From the NCBI GenBank assembly GCA_021442155.1, contig CM038228.1:82155095-82219094 (forward strand): 64,000 bases of DNA, in the 5' to 3' direction. The notes below the pieces were generated by a model. The model searched no databases and was not told where the DNA came from. It saw only the letters and a list, made by a program, of their open reading frames with translations. Below, one piece after another: positions 44,221 to 59,199 of the stretch; position 1 is the stretch's first letter, and every line of letters starts with the position of its first letter. This DNA is from Cymbidium sinense (lineage: Eukaryota; Streptophyta; Magnoliopsida; Asparagales; Orchidaceae). The position numbers were made by a program, and so were the translations under genes.

Positions 44221-46825
44221 CAAAACTCACTTTTGGGTGGTCAAATCCTCTCCTTTGTATTTTGCAGCCACCCTTAGCTTAGTTTGGACCCTTGACCCTA
44301 TGGCTAACCTGATCCAAAGTTGGTTAGGTCAGCCATAGGTCAAGGGAGGTGAGCAAACCCAGCTTCTTTTCTTTGGCTCACTTAGGGAAGCAAGGACACT
44401 CCACCTCATCCCTTGGCAGCCCACCTTAGGCTCTCACCCACTCAAATCGAGCCACATTAGCATCCCTCTAACACCTCTAGGCGCATGCACCGATCGGATG
44501 CTTGCCCAAGGCAGGACCAATCCAAGTTGTCAGATTTGAAGGGGAAGAGAATAAAATCCTTCCCATCTCATTCTAAGAGACAACCAAGCATTCTTAGAGT
44601 ACGAGTGAGTTGAGATGAGCATCTTGAGCACTTCCCCGAGTTCCCTGGAGCTTCCCGTCGCTGGCAACACCAAACCCAAAATAGGACAAAGCCTCAACTC
44701 TATCTAACCTCACTTAAACTCCACCAAACTCAAATTAACTTTACCCACACCTTCACCAAGCTTCGACGATCAAGAAAGATTCGATTCTCGATTGATTTGA
44801 GTACCGGAGACCCTTCTAAGACCAACTCTGATGAGGATTTTGATGATATTTGATTCACAAAGCCATCGACGATGAGACAATGCATGAGCTTCTTAGCAGA
44901 ACTTAGTCTCTTCAAGATGAAGCTACCTCTGTCGATAGACCGCCAATCCTGAGCTTTGGCAAGGTAAATTTTGACAAACTATAGAAATCCACTAAGTTGT
45001 TTGGCCTTTGTGAAGAAAGTCATGATTTTGTGCGATTCCAACCATATGATCCCTCTAGATCCCCCTTTTGAATTTTTTGGAGTTGATCCCAATGCCTCAT
45101 AGCTCTGATGAGCTCAATCGAGCGGGAGAGGGCAGACGGTGTCCGTTTTTCATCGCTTGGGGGACGACGAATCATCCGTCGATTGTTCTGTGTGATTGGA
45201 ATGTACGACCATGATTAATCCAATTAGATTTATTTAAATTAATCCTATAAGGCGTAGGATTAATCCCCACCATCCGATCGAGATGGACGGTGAGATGAAT
45301 ACATCAGCCCGACTCGGCTAGTGTTGGAAGATTTAAGTGGCCAATCCCAGGGTGCCACATGGAAAGCGCTACCACGTTAGCCTCTCGTGTGGCGCCATTG
45401 GGATTAGGGATTAATTAGGATTTAAAATGTGATTAATTTTACTGAAACTTCTTAAAATCATAACTTATTGTAAAAAAAATTCAAAAAATACAAAGAAATA
45501 TATTTTAGAAAAGTTAAACATAGGAGAATTTAATAAAAATAATTTCATTATAGCTTGAATAGTGATTAAGGCTTACTTAAGGTTTAAATATTTTTTAATT
45601 AGTATAATTAAACTCTACTTACTTGGGCAATTAATCCTAAACTTAGCATGCTGATTTAATGGGATAACCTCTACCTCCCATAATTTTGTTGGGATTTATT
45701 GGCCATGTAATTAGGGGAATTTGAAATTCAAATCTTAATTACCCTCTTAAATGATTTAATGATTATTTAAAGTCCCAAATAGTAAAAATTAATTAATTTA
45801 ACTTCATTAATCACTGATTAATAGTGAGATGATGAGGGAGGGAGATTAGGACCTCTTTCATGATTACTTTTCTAAATTCATTTGATTAGAGAGAGTTAAT
45901 TAATGAGAGGCTTAATTAAGATATTAATCAGTCAATTAATAATGAAATCAAATCAAATTAAATTGATAATCACTTCAGATGATTAACATTTAAATCAAGG
46001 GTTCCTCTTTATGTGTTCAATATCATAAAGACCCTTAAAGAAATTATGATTGGCCCATAAGTGTGGAAAAATTATAAAGTACTTAATTAGATTCTATAAT
46101 CTAATTAATCTCTAATCATGAGCCCATTGCATTAGGTCCTTTAGGAGCATTGCAATTTTATTTTTCTCATGTGCATATCATTTGTGGCTCATGATTAAAT
46201 GGTTAATTGAATTAAAGAAACATAGGAAAGGGTAATTAAATAGATTGTTTAATGGTTCAATTTGATTAAATTAGAAAAATCACTTATTTATATTTTCTTA
46301 AATAAACTAAAATCGCCAACATGGGAATGGGATAAAAATTTCAAATGAAATCTCCTCTTTTAAGTTCAATCAAAATCCAAAATCAAATTAATAAGAAGCT
46401 TTGGTTTTCTTTAAATGATTTTATTTAATGTGAGTGTCCTTCAGAATTAGTGTAGTTGAATGAATTATGTGAAAATATTTGGCTATTCCTTTTAAATCGC
46501 CTTAAACATTATATATCATGTGATATCATGCATTCATATGTTCAAAATCAAATGAAATTTACTTATGTAAAATTGCATGTGTTGGCTTAATCTTATTATA
46601 TGTGTGGCTATTATCACTAATAAATTCAAAATTATTTTTCAAAAACTATAAATTGATAATTACATTTGGAGTTATAGTAGTTATGAATACATATAAGATT
46701 TTCATGTGTTTATGGCTTAAGCATGTGAAGGTAGTGCTTTCTTTCCTATATTCATGTGTGGATTTACATATGCTTGAATAATAATAAGTATATAGTCTAG
46801 ACATCTCGAGAATATGAGGCTTTAA

Positions 46826-47103
46826 GTAGCCCCAAGAAGGTCATTTGATTATCTCACTTCCCTAGTTAATAAAGGCACGTACTTATTTAAATTTTATTCC
46901 TATGTATTTGTATTAGAATTTGGATAGAGCTTTACTTTACATGTATAAAAAATTTAACCAAAAATATAATCTTTTGCATGATTTTCATTATTATAGTTTT
47001 ATATACATTCATATGTACTTAAGATGACAAGTATATAGTCTGGACATCCTAGAAATACGAGACATTAAGTAGCCCCAAGGAGGTCATTTGATTATCTCAC
47101 TTT
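46826..47103 (+). repeat. Two direct copies of a conserved core, left arm
   Basis: AGTAGCCCCAAG(A/G)AGGTC followed by ATTTGATTATCTCACTT occurs at 46826 and 47068, each preceded by TATATAGTCT(A/G)GACATC. Three inverted copies lie in the right arm. Confidence 0.75.
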
Positions 47104-49649
47104 CCTGATTTAAACAACGGCACATACTTGCTACATCTCTTACACATGTGTATGTGTATTTGATTAAAGAATGAGAATCCTCTTTTCTACTAAATGTATG
47201 CATTCATAATCATTTAAATGTATAAAAATATGTTGCATGTATATGTATACTAAGTGTTAAATCATATGCATGTTATGGGTGATGAAAAGAAATGATTCAA
47301 CATATACCATGTGATGGTAATTCAATCACATTAATCTTAAGATATCTTTCATATTGAATATAAAAGTTAACATAAACTCAAGAATAATAAAATATTTAAT
47401 AAATCATTCACTAAAAAAACTAAATCATAAAAAATGTGATTTTAGGAAATAACTTAAGGTAGGGATGAAGGAGGTTAAACCTTTTCCTTTTCCTTAGAAA
47501 ACTTAGATGATAAATGTAAATCAAATGAGACAAAAAATTCAAATTAAAATTTGCAAGCCTTTAAACTTCTTAAAATCAAACCACCATTATGTTAACTTAA
47601 ACAATTTCAAAACTTAAAAAATTATAATTCAAAAGCCTAGCCAAGACATACCACATAAATCCTAGGCACACACATTAGAATGTTAAGTCACCGCTTATAG
47701 CTTCAGGTTAGGGATGTATGTAATGATGATGTGTTTTATTTTATGATGTAATATTTTAGACTGGATGTTAAGAATGTGGATCGTAGACTTGATGTCTGGC
47801 TGTTGATAGCCGAATATTGTTTTTTATAGAGGATTATACTTAAGGTGCCGCTAAAAATAAATATAAATGCTTCTTCTTGCATGTTGCTTATGCCCCTAAA
47901 CATAATCTGCATTAAGATCAGTGGGCTTGGTTACTCATGTGTAGGGTGCTAAGTCTAAATTATGAAATGTAATTGCTTGGATTTGTATGTATGTTGAGCA
48001 AACATTTATTTTGCAAGTGTAATTATATTTATCTTTCCATAAAATATAATTTTATAATAGAAATTATGATTAATATTATGGGGATTAGGATGAGTAGTGG
48101 CTAGAAGGCTTAATCCTGGGGAGCCTATAATGCCTAGAAAAAACTTAAATCAAAAGAATAAAGAAAGAAAAAAGAAGAAATGAAAAATGAAGACCCCCAT
48201 GGAATGTATTTAATTCTAAATTTTAATATTATTTTATAATTCTGGGTTGTATAAGAGTAGAGCTCAGCTACCCAACTTTTTCTCTTTTTTGGGGTGTACG
48301 ATAGTACCCGACCTCATCGACCTTTTATTTGTTCACGGTAGTATATAAAATGATTATTGGTATGTTTAGCTTGTGCACTAGAAGTCTAATACAACATGAT
48401 TTTCATAGTTTATTTATGATTGATATTTTAATATGTGGCCTAGATGCGATAGGCTCTTAGGATAAAACTAATTTTTTTACTAAATTAACAATTCATAACT
48501 AAATTTTAAAATAAGTTTCAACCTCATTTTAAAGCTTAGGTATTAATCAAGATAACTAAAATATTTTGCAACCCCTTAGCTGTATGTTGTATGTCTAACA
48601 TCATGCATATCATATTATACCACTCTTGTAAAATGAGGGCCTCCATTCTTGCACTTTAGAGACTGCTTGACATATGAGAACACCCCTTTTGATGGAGATT
48701 CACCCTCTTTCTCTTTTAATTTGGCCAATAACTAAATTTCATCATGCATTTAGGCATAAAATATTCCAAAACCTTTGTCCAAGATATTGTGTCAAAAATA
48801 ATATAAAAATTTGAAAAGATTTTGCATCTAGATTAAGTCATATGCTCATGCCAAACATGATCAAGTCTCTTAGTGAGTGAGTTTAGGATTGACTCTAGTC
48901 TCTTTAAAATTAAATAACAACCCTAACCATCTTGCAATTATATAAGATTGGCCTACATAGATTTAAAGCATAGGAGGTGTTAGCTGGTGGCCACTCCAAG
49001 CAATTGTAAGTCCAGAAGAGTCGGATGGGTTTACTCTCTCTTATGAAGGTAGACCCTTATGTTCCCTTTTCGAACTTAAATGTAGGTCGTGCTCTAGCTT
49101 ATGCTAAAACTCCCTAAATTTATGATATGAGGTTGCTTGTTTATCTAGAACTATGAGCATAAATCTTCACATCTTAAGTATTTTCACAATCTTGTGTTGA
49201 TGAATTATAAGCCCTAGTAATCTAATAAAATTTCAACTCAAACAAAATAAATCCTCTCACTTTCAAATATATAAAGCCTTACCATAGAGAATGAAAGAAT
49301 TGATTGACTACTTTAATTGAGAGTATTCTAAAAAAATCTCATTTCTTAGGATGTAATTAACTATGGAGGCTTGCCTCCATAGGGAATGAAAGAACCCAAC
49401 ATAAAATAATCCCTGCTTTACTTTTCCATATAAAGTAAGAGAGAATCTCTAGTATAAATGAAGACCCATCATGCCTTAGGAGTTCTCATTAGGTGATTAT
49501 GTCCATTGTAGGATGATGTTTTTATCTTTTGAGATAGTACATCATACCTTAATGTCGTACCCGATCACTCCAATAAGTACTCCCTAAGATCTGTAGCGAT
49601 GTTCACACGAATATTCGAAATAAAACACCATATGTATCATTCTCCTTGA

Positions 49650-50780
49650 TCTCTTGATTGTGATCTCCTTCACACACTCACACACACAACACAAAGTACT
49701 TAGAGTGTCACTCTCCAAGTGTCGTCATTGTACTCTCACATACTCACCCTATTGATAAGAAAAATAAGAAAAAAAAGAAAATTTTGAAAAAGAGATCCTT
49801 TTTCCTTAGAAATGTACTCTATATATAGACTAGATACAACCCTGGTTAGGTTCCCTTACCCTTCTGCCATAACTACCTCAAAAATTGCTCAAAATCATTG
49901 TTGAACCACCATGAAATTATTCTGGTTGGGTCGTAGTGCCTCGACGTTAGTTTTGTAGGATCTAGGTGTTGTGTTCTATAATTCTTGGCTTTAAATTTTT
50001 TATTTTGGCACCTCAGCATTGTAATACAGTGTCTTGGTCGATGCTAGGTATGGCGCCTCAATGCTGTAAATCGACATTGTGACACCTTCTTATCTATTTA
50101 TGCACAACTTTTTCTTTTGCATTTTTTTGATTTTCTGCATTTTCTAGATTTTCAACATTTCTTTTTTTTTTTTCAATAAGAGATTTTCTATCATAAGCAC
50201 TTAAAGTTATGAAAATAAATTATAAATTAATAAAGTTTTTGTTAAAAATGCATACTAATTTAAGTAAACTTTTTCACTTATCAAACACCCCAAACTCAAA
50301 TCATTACTTGTCCTTAAGAAATTATATACATTTTCATGAATCCTTAAGTTTAATTGGTAGCAAAATATTTAGAATTTATAATCATTAAATAGAAATTTTA
50401 ATTGTAGAATAAACTTACAAAATCATTATTAAATATGCAAAATAACTCAACTATTATAGCCTAAATTCTTACTCAAACTAATAGTTCATTTGAGTTAAGA
50501 CATTTCAGTGCTTAATATTAATGTAATTAATTCTTTTGAATTTTTATAGTTGACTATTATAAATAGTCATCACTTAATATTTAAATAATTATAACATGAT
50601 TTTCTCTCTTGACTTTAGCACATTTAGTTACTTTAATAACTTCATTAAGTTGGTTAGATAATTGAAAATTTTTTTAAAGTATTATTATTATATGATACTC
50701 AACCTTAAGTGTTTTCTTTCATTATTTTTTTCTTTTTTTTTATGAAAAGTTCATCTTATTAGTTTTGTAACCCATTGTGG
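49650..50780. other. Centre of the inverted repeat
   Basis: This unpaired spacer holds a TATA-like palindrome (TATATATA, about 49811-49818), GC-palindrome motif variants (GGCGCCTCAATGCTGT type, 49930-50100) like those at 1.7-5 kb but on the opposite strand, and AT-rich DNA. No gene is recognised. Confidence 0.5.
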
Positions 50781-50789
50781 TGTTTATTT

Positions 50790-53330
50790 TTGAGTTGTGT
50801 ATATGGGGCATACCACACAGATCCGAGGGTGCACTTATTGAAGTGATCGGGTATGACATTGAGGTATGATATACTATTTTGAAAGATAGAGGCATTACCC
50901 ATCAATGGACCTAATCACCTAATAAGGACTCCTAAGGCATGATGGGTCTTCAAATATACCAAAGATTTTTCTCCTACTTTACATAGATTAATAAAGTAAG
51001 GTTTATATTAAACTGGGTTCTAAAGTTTCCTATGGGGGCAAGCCCCAATAGTTAATTACATCCTAAGAAAAGTGAATTCTTTAGAAATACTCTCGATTAA
51101 AGTAGGTAATTATTGTCTCCAAAGATTTCAAAGATAAGACTATCAATAAATCAACTATATTGAAAAATCAAATGGGATAGATCAAAAGGAGACACTTATT
51201 ATTAAAGCCAAAGGAGATGGGTAGAAATGCTCTTGATACTAGGAAATCTGCTGAGCATTCTAATTTTTCCTATAGTTGGGCTTTATATATTTGAAATTGA
51301 GGAGATTTATTTACTTGAGTTGAAATTTTATTAGAAGGCTAAGACTTATAATCCCATAATATAAGATTGTGGAAATGTCTAAGAGGTGAGGATTTATGCT
51401 TGTAGCCTGAAAGAAACAACCACCTCAGATCCTAAATCTAGGAAACTTTCGCAAGAGCTAAAGTGTGACCTAAATTTAAGCAAAAATGAGTATATGGTTT
51501 ACCTCCATAGGAGAGGGTAAACCACCTGACTGTTGGACTTATAACTGCTTGGAGTGGCAGCCAACTAACTCCTCCTATACTTTAAAACCATGTAGGCAAG
51601 TCATATGATTTTGTAAGATATTTGGGTTATTATTATTTAAAAAGAAATTAAAGTCCTTAAACTCACTCCCTAAGAGACTATAACATGAGTGGTATGAATA
51701 ATGACTTAGTATAATGCAAATATTTTTAAATTTTATTTGATTTTGGACTCTTCATTTTGACAAAGGTTAGGATTTTTATATGTCTAAATGCATGATAAAA
51801 TGAGGTTATGAGCTATCAGAGAGAAAGTGGTGGTTTTCACCATAGAGGAGACCCTCAAATGTCAAGTCTTCCCTTATCGTGCAAGGATGGAAACTCTCTC
51901 TTAGCATGAGTGAAGCAATATGAATGCATGATATTAAACATATAACATTCAGCTAAGGGGTTGCTAAATATTTTAATTATCTTGATTTAATGTCAAGGCT
52001 TTATGTGAGGTTATGAGTTATTTAAAAAATTTAGTTATGAGTTGTAGTTGGGATAGAAAAATTAATTTTTCTCTAAGAGCCTAATCGATCCAGACCCCAC
52101 ATTAAATTATCATTCATATAGAAACTAGAAAAAGGCATGTTGATTCTATTGCACAATTTAAATATAACATTAAGCATTTTATAAATCTAATGCAAAAGAA
52201 TAAGAGGTTGGTGTAGTCGGATGCCGTCGTACAACCCGAAAAGAGAAAATGGGTAGCCGAGCTCTACCCTTATACAACCTAGAATATGAAAGAATAATTA
52301 TAATTTATAAATGAATAAATGCTATTGGGGTCTTTTTATCTTCATTCTTCATGTCTCCTTCATTTCTTTATTCAAATGTGATTACTTCAAAGGCATCACA
52401 TGACCTCCCATGATAAAATCTTCTGGCCACTGCTCATCCTAGTCCCTAATAACACTAATCCTAATTTTTAATATAAAATTATATTAAAAATAGTAAAAGT
52501 AAATCTAATTACACTTGCAAAATAAGTGTTGCCTAAACATGTCATACAACGCAAACAGTTATATGAATAATTTGGACTTAGCACCCTGCACATGGATAAC
52601 CAAGCCCACCTATCCTAATTTGGATTATGCTTAGGGGTTAAGCAACTTGCAAAAGAGAGCTTTTATAATTATTTTAAGCACCCCTTAAGCATGATCTCCT
52701 GCAAAAAATATGATTAGACTAATCACGACCTAACATCCAGTCTACGAAGCATACACCATAACATCTAGTCTATAAAAATATATTATAAAATAAAACATAC
52801 ATCACTCCATGCACTGTCTTAACATAAAGCTAGAAGTGGTGACTTACTTCTAAAGTGTGTGTATTAAGGCTTGTGTGGTATGCCTTAATTAAGCTTTGTT
52901 ATGATTTTCTAAGTATGAAAGGATTTAATTTAAAGGGTGGTTTCACTTCAAGTGCTTTAATTGATTTGCAAGTTTTAATTTATATTTTCTTTTATTTCAT
53001 GTGACTTACACTTAACAACTAATTGTTATAAAGAAATAAAAAGAGTGGATTACTCTCTTTCATCCCTACCCTAAGTCACATCTAAAGCATAGTAATTAGA
53101 CTTAGTTCTCTTTAGTGAATGGCTTGTTATATGTTTTTATTAATCCTAGGTTTAGGTTCACTCTAAATAAATTCATTCAATAAAAAGGGCCTATTAAAAT
53201 TAATTTAAATTAATTACTATCACATGACACATGTTTATTCATTTCTTTTCATGACATGTAACATGCACATGATTAAATCCTAAGCATACCTATACATGCA
53301 ATATATTTTTAGCATACTATGCTGTTTATT
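50790..53330. repeat. Tandem duplication in the right arm, inner unit
   Basis: The unit starts with TATGGGGCATACCACACAGAT and matches the next unit (53330-55600) along its length, including GGACTCCTAAGGCATGATGG (50927, 53468), GGAGTGGCAGCCA (51553, 54081) and TCTTCATTCTTCAT (52336, 54849). The period is about 2.54 kb. Confidence 0.85.
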
Positions 53331-55600
53331 TTGTATATGTGTATGGGGTACACCACACAGATTTGAGGGTGTACTTATTGAAGTGATTGGATATGACATT
53401 AAGGAATGGTGCACTATCTCGAAAGATAGAAATCACAACCCTATAATGGACCTAATCACTTAATAAGGACTCCTAAGGCATGATGGGTCTTTGAATGTAC
53501 TAGAGATTTTTTCCTTAGTGTACATGGATGAATAAAGTAGGGTTTATATTAAACTGAGCCCTAAAATTTCTTATGGGGCAAGCCCCCATAGTTAATTACA
53601 TCATAAGGAAAAGTGAATTCCTTAGGAATACTCTCAATTAGACAATTATTATCTCCAAAGATTCAAGGGCAAGACTATCAATGGCTATATTGGAAAATCA
53701 AATGGGATAGATCAAAAGGAGAGACTTATTATCGAAGCCAAAGGAGATGAGTAAGGAATGCTCATGATACTAGGAAACCTAGTGAGCATTCCAATCTATC
53801 CTATAGTTGGGCTTTATATGTTTAAAAATGAAGAGAATTATATATTTGAGTTGAAATTTTATTAGAAGGTTAGGACTTATAATCCCATAATACAAGATTA
53901 TGAAAATGTCTAAGAGATGAGAATTTATATAGTAGCATGAAGAAAATAGTTACCTTAGATCCTAAATCTAGGGAGCTTTAGCAAGAGCTAAAGAATGACC
54001 TAAATCTAAGTAAAAAATGGGTATAATATTTTTCCCCACAAGAAAGAGTAAATCACCCGACTACTAAACTTATAATCACTTGGAGTGGCAGCCAGTTAAC
54101 TCCTCCTATGCTTTAAAATCATATAGGCAAGTCATATAATTTTGCAAGGTAGTTGGGTTATTATTACTCAGAAAAAAACTAAAATCCTTAAACTCACTCC
54201 CTAAGAGACTAGAGCATGAGTGGTATAAGCCATGATTTAATCTAGTACAAATCTTTTCAAAATTTTATTTGATTTTGGACTCTTCATTTTGATAAAGACC
54301 ATATGATTTTTACATGTCTAAATGTGTGTTGAAATGAGTTACGAGCAAAATTAGAGAGAAAGAGGTACTTTCCACCATAGAGGAGACCCTCAAAGGTTAA
54401 GTCTTCCCATATCATGCAAAGATGGAAACCATCTCTTTGCAAGAATGAAACAATATGAATGCATGATATTAAACATGTAAGATTGAGCTAAGGGGTTGCT
54501 AAATCTTTTAATTATTTTGATTTAATTCCTAGGTTTATATGAGGTTATGAGTTATTTAGAAAATTTAGTTATGAGTTATAGTTGGGGTAGAAAATTTATT
54601 TATTTTTTCCTAAGAGCCTAATCAGATCCAGACCACACATTAAACCACCAATCATAAAGAAACTATGAAAAGACATTCCATTTCTATTGCATAATTTAAA
54701 CATAACATCAAGCATTTTATAAATCTAACGTAATAAAAAGGCCGTGGTTAGGGTACTGCAACCCAAAAGAGAAATGGGCCAGCTCTACCCATATAACCCA
54801 ATATATGAAAGAATAATTACAACTTATAAATGAATAGGGGTCTTCTTATCTTCATTCTTCATATCTCCTTCATTTTTTCATTTGGATTTGCTAACATCAA
54901 AGGCATCACAGGGCCTCCCTGGACAAAACCTTCTAACCACTACTCATCCTAATCCCCCATAACACTAATCCTAATTTCTAATATAAAATTACATTAAAAA
55001 TAGGAAAAGTAATTCTAACTACACCTACAAAATAAGTGTTAGCTAAACGCACCATACAACCCAAATAGTCATACATCACTCCATGCACTACCCTAATATA
55101 AAGCTAAAAGTGGTGACTTAATTCTAAAGTGTGTATTAAGGCTTGTGTGGTATGCCTTAACTAGGCTTTATTATGATTTCTAAATATGAAAGGATTTAAT
55201 TATAAGAAATGGTTTCACTTTAAGCGATTTAATTAATTTGCAATTTTTATTTAATATTTCCTTTTGTTCCATTTGGCTTACACCTAACAACTAAGTGTTA
55301 TAAAGAGAAGAAAAGAGAGGATTACTCTCTTTTATCCCTATTTTAAGTCACTTCTAAAACAAATTAGTTAATCAATTCTCTTTAGTGAATGACTTATTAT
55401 ATATTTTAATTAATTCTAGGTTTAGGTTTACTTTAAATACTCTCATTTAATAAGAAAGGTATCTTAAGATTAATTGGAATTAATTACTATCACATGACAC
55501 ATATTTATTCATTTATTTTCATCATATGTTACATGCACATGATTAAACCCTAAGCATACATATACATGTAATATACTTTAGCACACTTAAATGATGGATG
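53330..55600. repeat. Tandem duplication in the right arm, outer unit
   Basis: This is the second unit of the tandem pair, slightly shorter by internal deletion (the outer unit lacks part of what lies at 52520-52790). The left arm has one equivalent, inverted, at about 47230-49640. Confidence 0.85.
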
Positions 55601-55737
55601 TAAACATGCACTTTTGGAATTTAGATGTTTAATTTGATTGGATCATTTTATCATATTAATTTAAAACTCTATCTAAATTATTATATAAAAATGCATAGGA
55701 ATGAAATTAAATAGGTACGTGTCATTGTTAAATAAGG

Positions 55738-56285
55738 GAAGTGAGGTAATCAAATGACCTCCTTGGGGCTAACTAAAGCATCATGTTCCCAAGATGTCTG
55801 AACTATATACCTATTACATTCAAACATATGTAAACTTATATCAATGAACATAAGAAAGAAAGATTTAAACCATGTGATCAATTGATTCAATCATTCGAAC
55901 AAATATGAATGAACGTCTTTCTTAGTAGAAAAAGGGGATTTTCATTCATTAGCTAAATACACATTCAAATGTATAAAAGTTTTAAGGGGGTACTTCATCA
56001 TTATTAATCTAGGGGAGGGAAGTAAAGACCTCCTTGGGGCTACTTAAATCCATGCATCCCCGGAATGTTTATACTAGATATATTAACTACTCTTAAATAC
56101 ACATGAATGTATAAGTAATTACAAGAGTGGAAAACTATGTTAAAGTTATATTTTTGGCATATTTATGCATATGGACTAAAGCCTTATCTAAATTATAGTA
56201 TTGAAGTATGTAAGAATGAAATCAAATGGAGTACATGCTATTGTTAAACCAGGGAAGTGAGGTAATCAAATGACCTCCTTGGGGC
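55738..56285 (-). repeat. Three direct copies of the conserved core, right arm
   Basis: Copies near 55738, 56011 and 56251 on the minus strand contain GACCTCCTTGGGGCTA (plus-strand reading) with AAGTGAGGTAATCAAAT before it in two of them. Together with the left arm there are five copies. Confidence 0.75.
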
Positions 56286-59199
56286 TAACTAAAGCCTCAT
56301 ATTCCCTTGATGTCCAAGCTATATACCCATTAACATTCATACTTACATAAATCAATCCATGAATGAAAGGGAAGAAACTTCACTTCATACACTTAAGTTA
56401 TAATCACATACATCTCCTATGTATTTATAACTAATATTCATAACATATATAATCATTCATTCATAAGTTTTGAAAAATAGATTTGGATTTAATAATGATA
56501 ATAGCCACACATATATTAATTTAAATCAACACATGCAAGCTTGACATAAAGGAAACCATTTAATTTAATAATTTTGCAAAAGATGAATGCATGAATCAAG
56601 TGACATACAACATTTAATATGATTGAAAAGAAATAAAGGGACATAAGCACATGATTTCATTCAAATCCAATTAATTTCTAAGGATAATCATATTAAATAA
56701 GATTATTTAAAATAAACTAAAATTTCTTAATGTCATGTTTAATTTCATGTTTAATTTGATTTAAGCAATGTGAGAAAGGTTTGTTAATCCTAATCCCATT
56801 CCATATGTGAGTTAATTTGATTTAATGAGAAGTAATTAGATTGATTTTATGGATTAATTTGGTTAAGGTGTGAATTAAATCAATTAATTAAACATTTACC
56901 TATGTTACTTTAAGATAATTAATTAAATGATTATGAGCTAATGTAATATGCAAATGAATTGAAAAGTAAATAACAATGCTCCCATGAAATAAAAGGGGGC
57001 TAATGCAATTAACTCACAATCATTAATTAATTAAGCTTAAGATACTCACTTATTTACTTTTATGATTTTCTCACATATGTGAGCAAGCCATAATTTCATT
57101 AACTCTCTTTAGGTTATTAAACACCTAAAGCTCTACCCATGAATCAATTAAGGGAAGTATATATAATTATCTTTTAATTAGGTTAATCAAGACATTAATC
57201 CATTAATCCATTTCTCTTTTCTTAATTACCAAATTGAATTGAATATCCTTTGAAATAAAATGGGCTTAAGGGGGGAAAGGTTAGGAAAGAGGTCCCAACC
57301 TAATTCCATAAGTGCTCTTATTCAATTAAACATGATTTGGCAAGATTTGAATTTCAAATTAACCAATTAAGCCACTAATTAGTTAATTAAACATTAATTA
57401 GCATTTTCGTTCAAAAAGAGAAAGAAACTTAGGGAAAAGATTAGGAGGGAAGCTCCAATCCAATCCCCAAAATCTCCCCACTATTCAATAGTGATTGGGA
57501 AGTCTAATGTGTTGATTAATTACTGTTCAAATGCTTAATTATCACTTAATTATGTTAAAAGAGTAATTAAGGCTTAAGCAATTAATTTTTCTAATTAATC
57601 AACCAATAAATTTCAAGAAAAATAGGAAAGACAGAGGGCATCCCCTAAACAATCTCAAAAAGTTTGAAATTTATTGGTTAATTAATTAAGGAGTAATTAG
57701 GCTAATTAAAATTTAATTAAATCCTAATTAAGCCAAAATTATTATTTAAAATTAATTAAGAATAATTTTAATGGATTCCCCTCTGAAATACTTTAAAATG
57801 AACCATTATTTATATTTTTTAGATTTTTCTACATATAGTTATGAATTATTGAAGTTTCAGCCTTAAAAACACATTAAATAACCTTAATTAAGCCTAATCC
57901 CGTTGGCGCACTGACGCTGCGCACTTTCCACGTGGTGCTGCGGGATTGCCTATTTAAGTTATCACATCTGCGTGCTGAGTAAGCCGATGGTGGACATGGT
58001 ATTGATCTCCATCGTCCGATCCAAGCGCATATCAAACCTACAATGTAAAGGGAGAAAAATAGATGGATTTAACATGATTTGATCAAATCTATCCATTTCA
58101 ATCATGCAAAGTGAATGACACGTTATCCTCCTTCCCGTGAGCGATGAACAACGGAAGTCGTCCGCCATGGATTGCTTGATCCGAGTTCACCCTAGCTCAG
58201 ATTCACTCTAAAATCAGCCCACACCTTCGCGCGAGGGATCCACAAGGATCCAACGACTAGGATGGGCTCACATTCGAATTCCCTTTGAAAAGCTCCAACA
58301 AAATTTTTCTATTTCTATAGTTTTGAGGAATTACTTTGCTGGAGCTCAAGATCGATGGTGGGATCAACAGAGGTAGCTTTATCTAGTAGAGCCAATTTCC
58401 CTTGGTTCGCTTAATGGATCAACTTTCATCACTTTGGAGCTCGGTGGTGATCGAAGTCCTTTCTCTGGTGGCTTGGGAGCTTGAGAAATGACTTGGGTGG
58501 CTTCAATGACGTGTGTGGAAGGTGTGTGTAAGAGGAATTTGATTTTGGTTGAAAGATTAGCAAGCTTGGATCGGGATTGGCCTCCCCTATTTTGATTCTG
58601 CACGGGAAGAGGGAATATCGAGGGAGGGAAGCTTCATTGGCTCTGGGGATTATAAGGAGGTTTGAAATTACACTTGGAAGCTCTTAAAATTTGAATTGTT
58701 GCATTTCCCGTGCAAATTGAGGGGCAATACCCCTCAGTTTACGGAGGTGGATAGACATGATTGATTCTCATTTTTTGGCTAGCTAGCCACTGCCAGAGTG
58801 CCGGAGTGGTCGCCATCATGTACACGTGGTTTGTATGGTTTGGGAGAAGCCATGGCAGGAGGCTCTAAGGTGGATATGGGCTAATCTCCTTCTCTTGATC
58901 CTTTGGGTGTTTGATTTGTAAGGCAGGTGAGTTGGCTCACCTCTCTTTGGTCCATGGCAAGTCCTACCCCTTTTAGAATCGGCTAGGAAGTTTAGGTGAT
59001 GCCTCATTTGGATGAGTGAGGGCTGCCAAGGTGAAATGAAGAGTGGACTTTTCCATATGAGGAAAGAATCCAATGTAGGAGAGGATCTATAGAGGATTTG
59101 CATTAGACTTGGCTCCCAATGAGTTTAGGCTAATTTTATGCTGATCTAGGATGGGTTTGGGTTGGGTTAGTCAGCCTCCAAGGTCTCATGGGTTGGTTT

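Larger units (their letters stand above)
42845..49650 (+). repeat. Left arm of a large diverged inverted repeat
   Basis: Landmarks of this arm recur, reverse-complemented and in mirror order, in 50780-61325. The left outer end TTTATTGACCTCACTTTTGG (42844) pairs with 61303-61325. The TTGACC-rich zone (43300-44220) pairs with 59200-60020, GATGAAGCTACCTCTG (44918) with 58360-58380, GTCACCGCTTATAGCTT-like (47690) with 55100 and 52840, and the TAATTAACTATGG zone (49355) with 53590 and 51040. No coding domain is seen over 6.8 kb. Confidence 0.75.
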
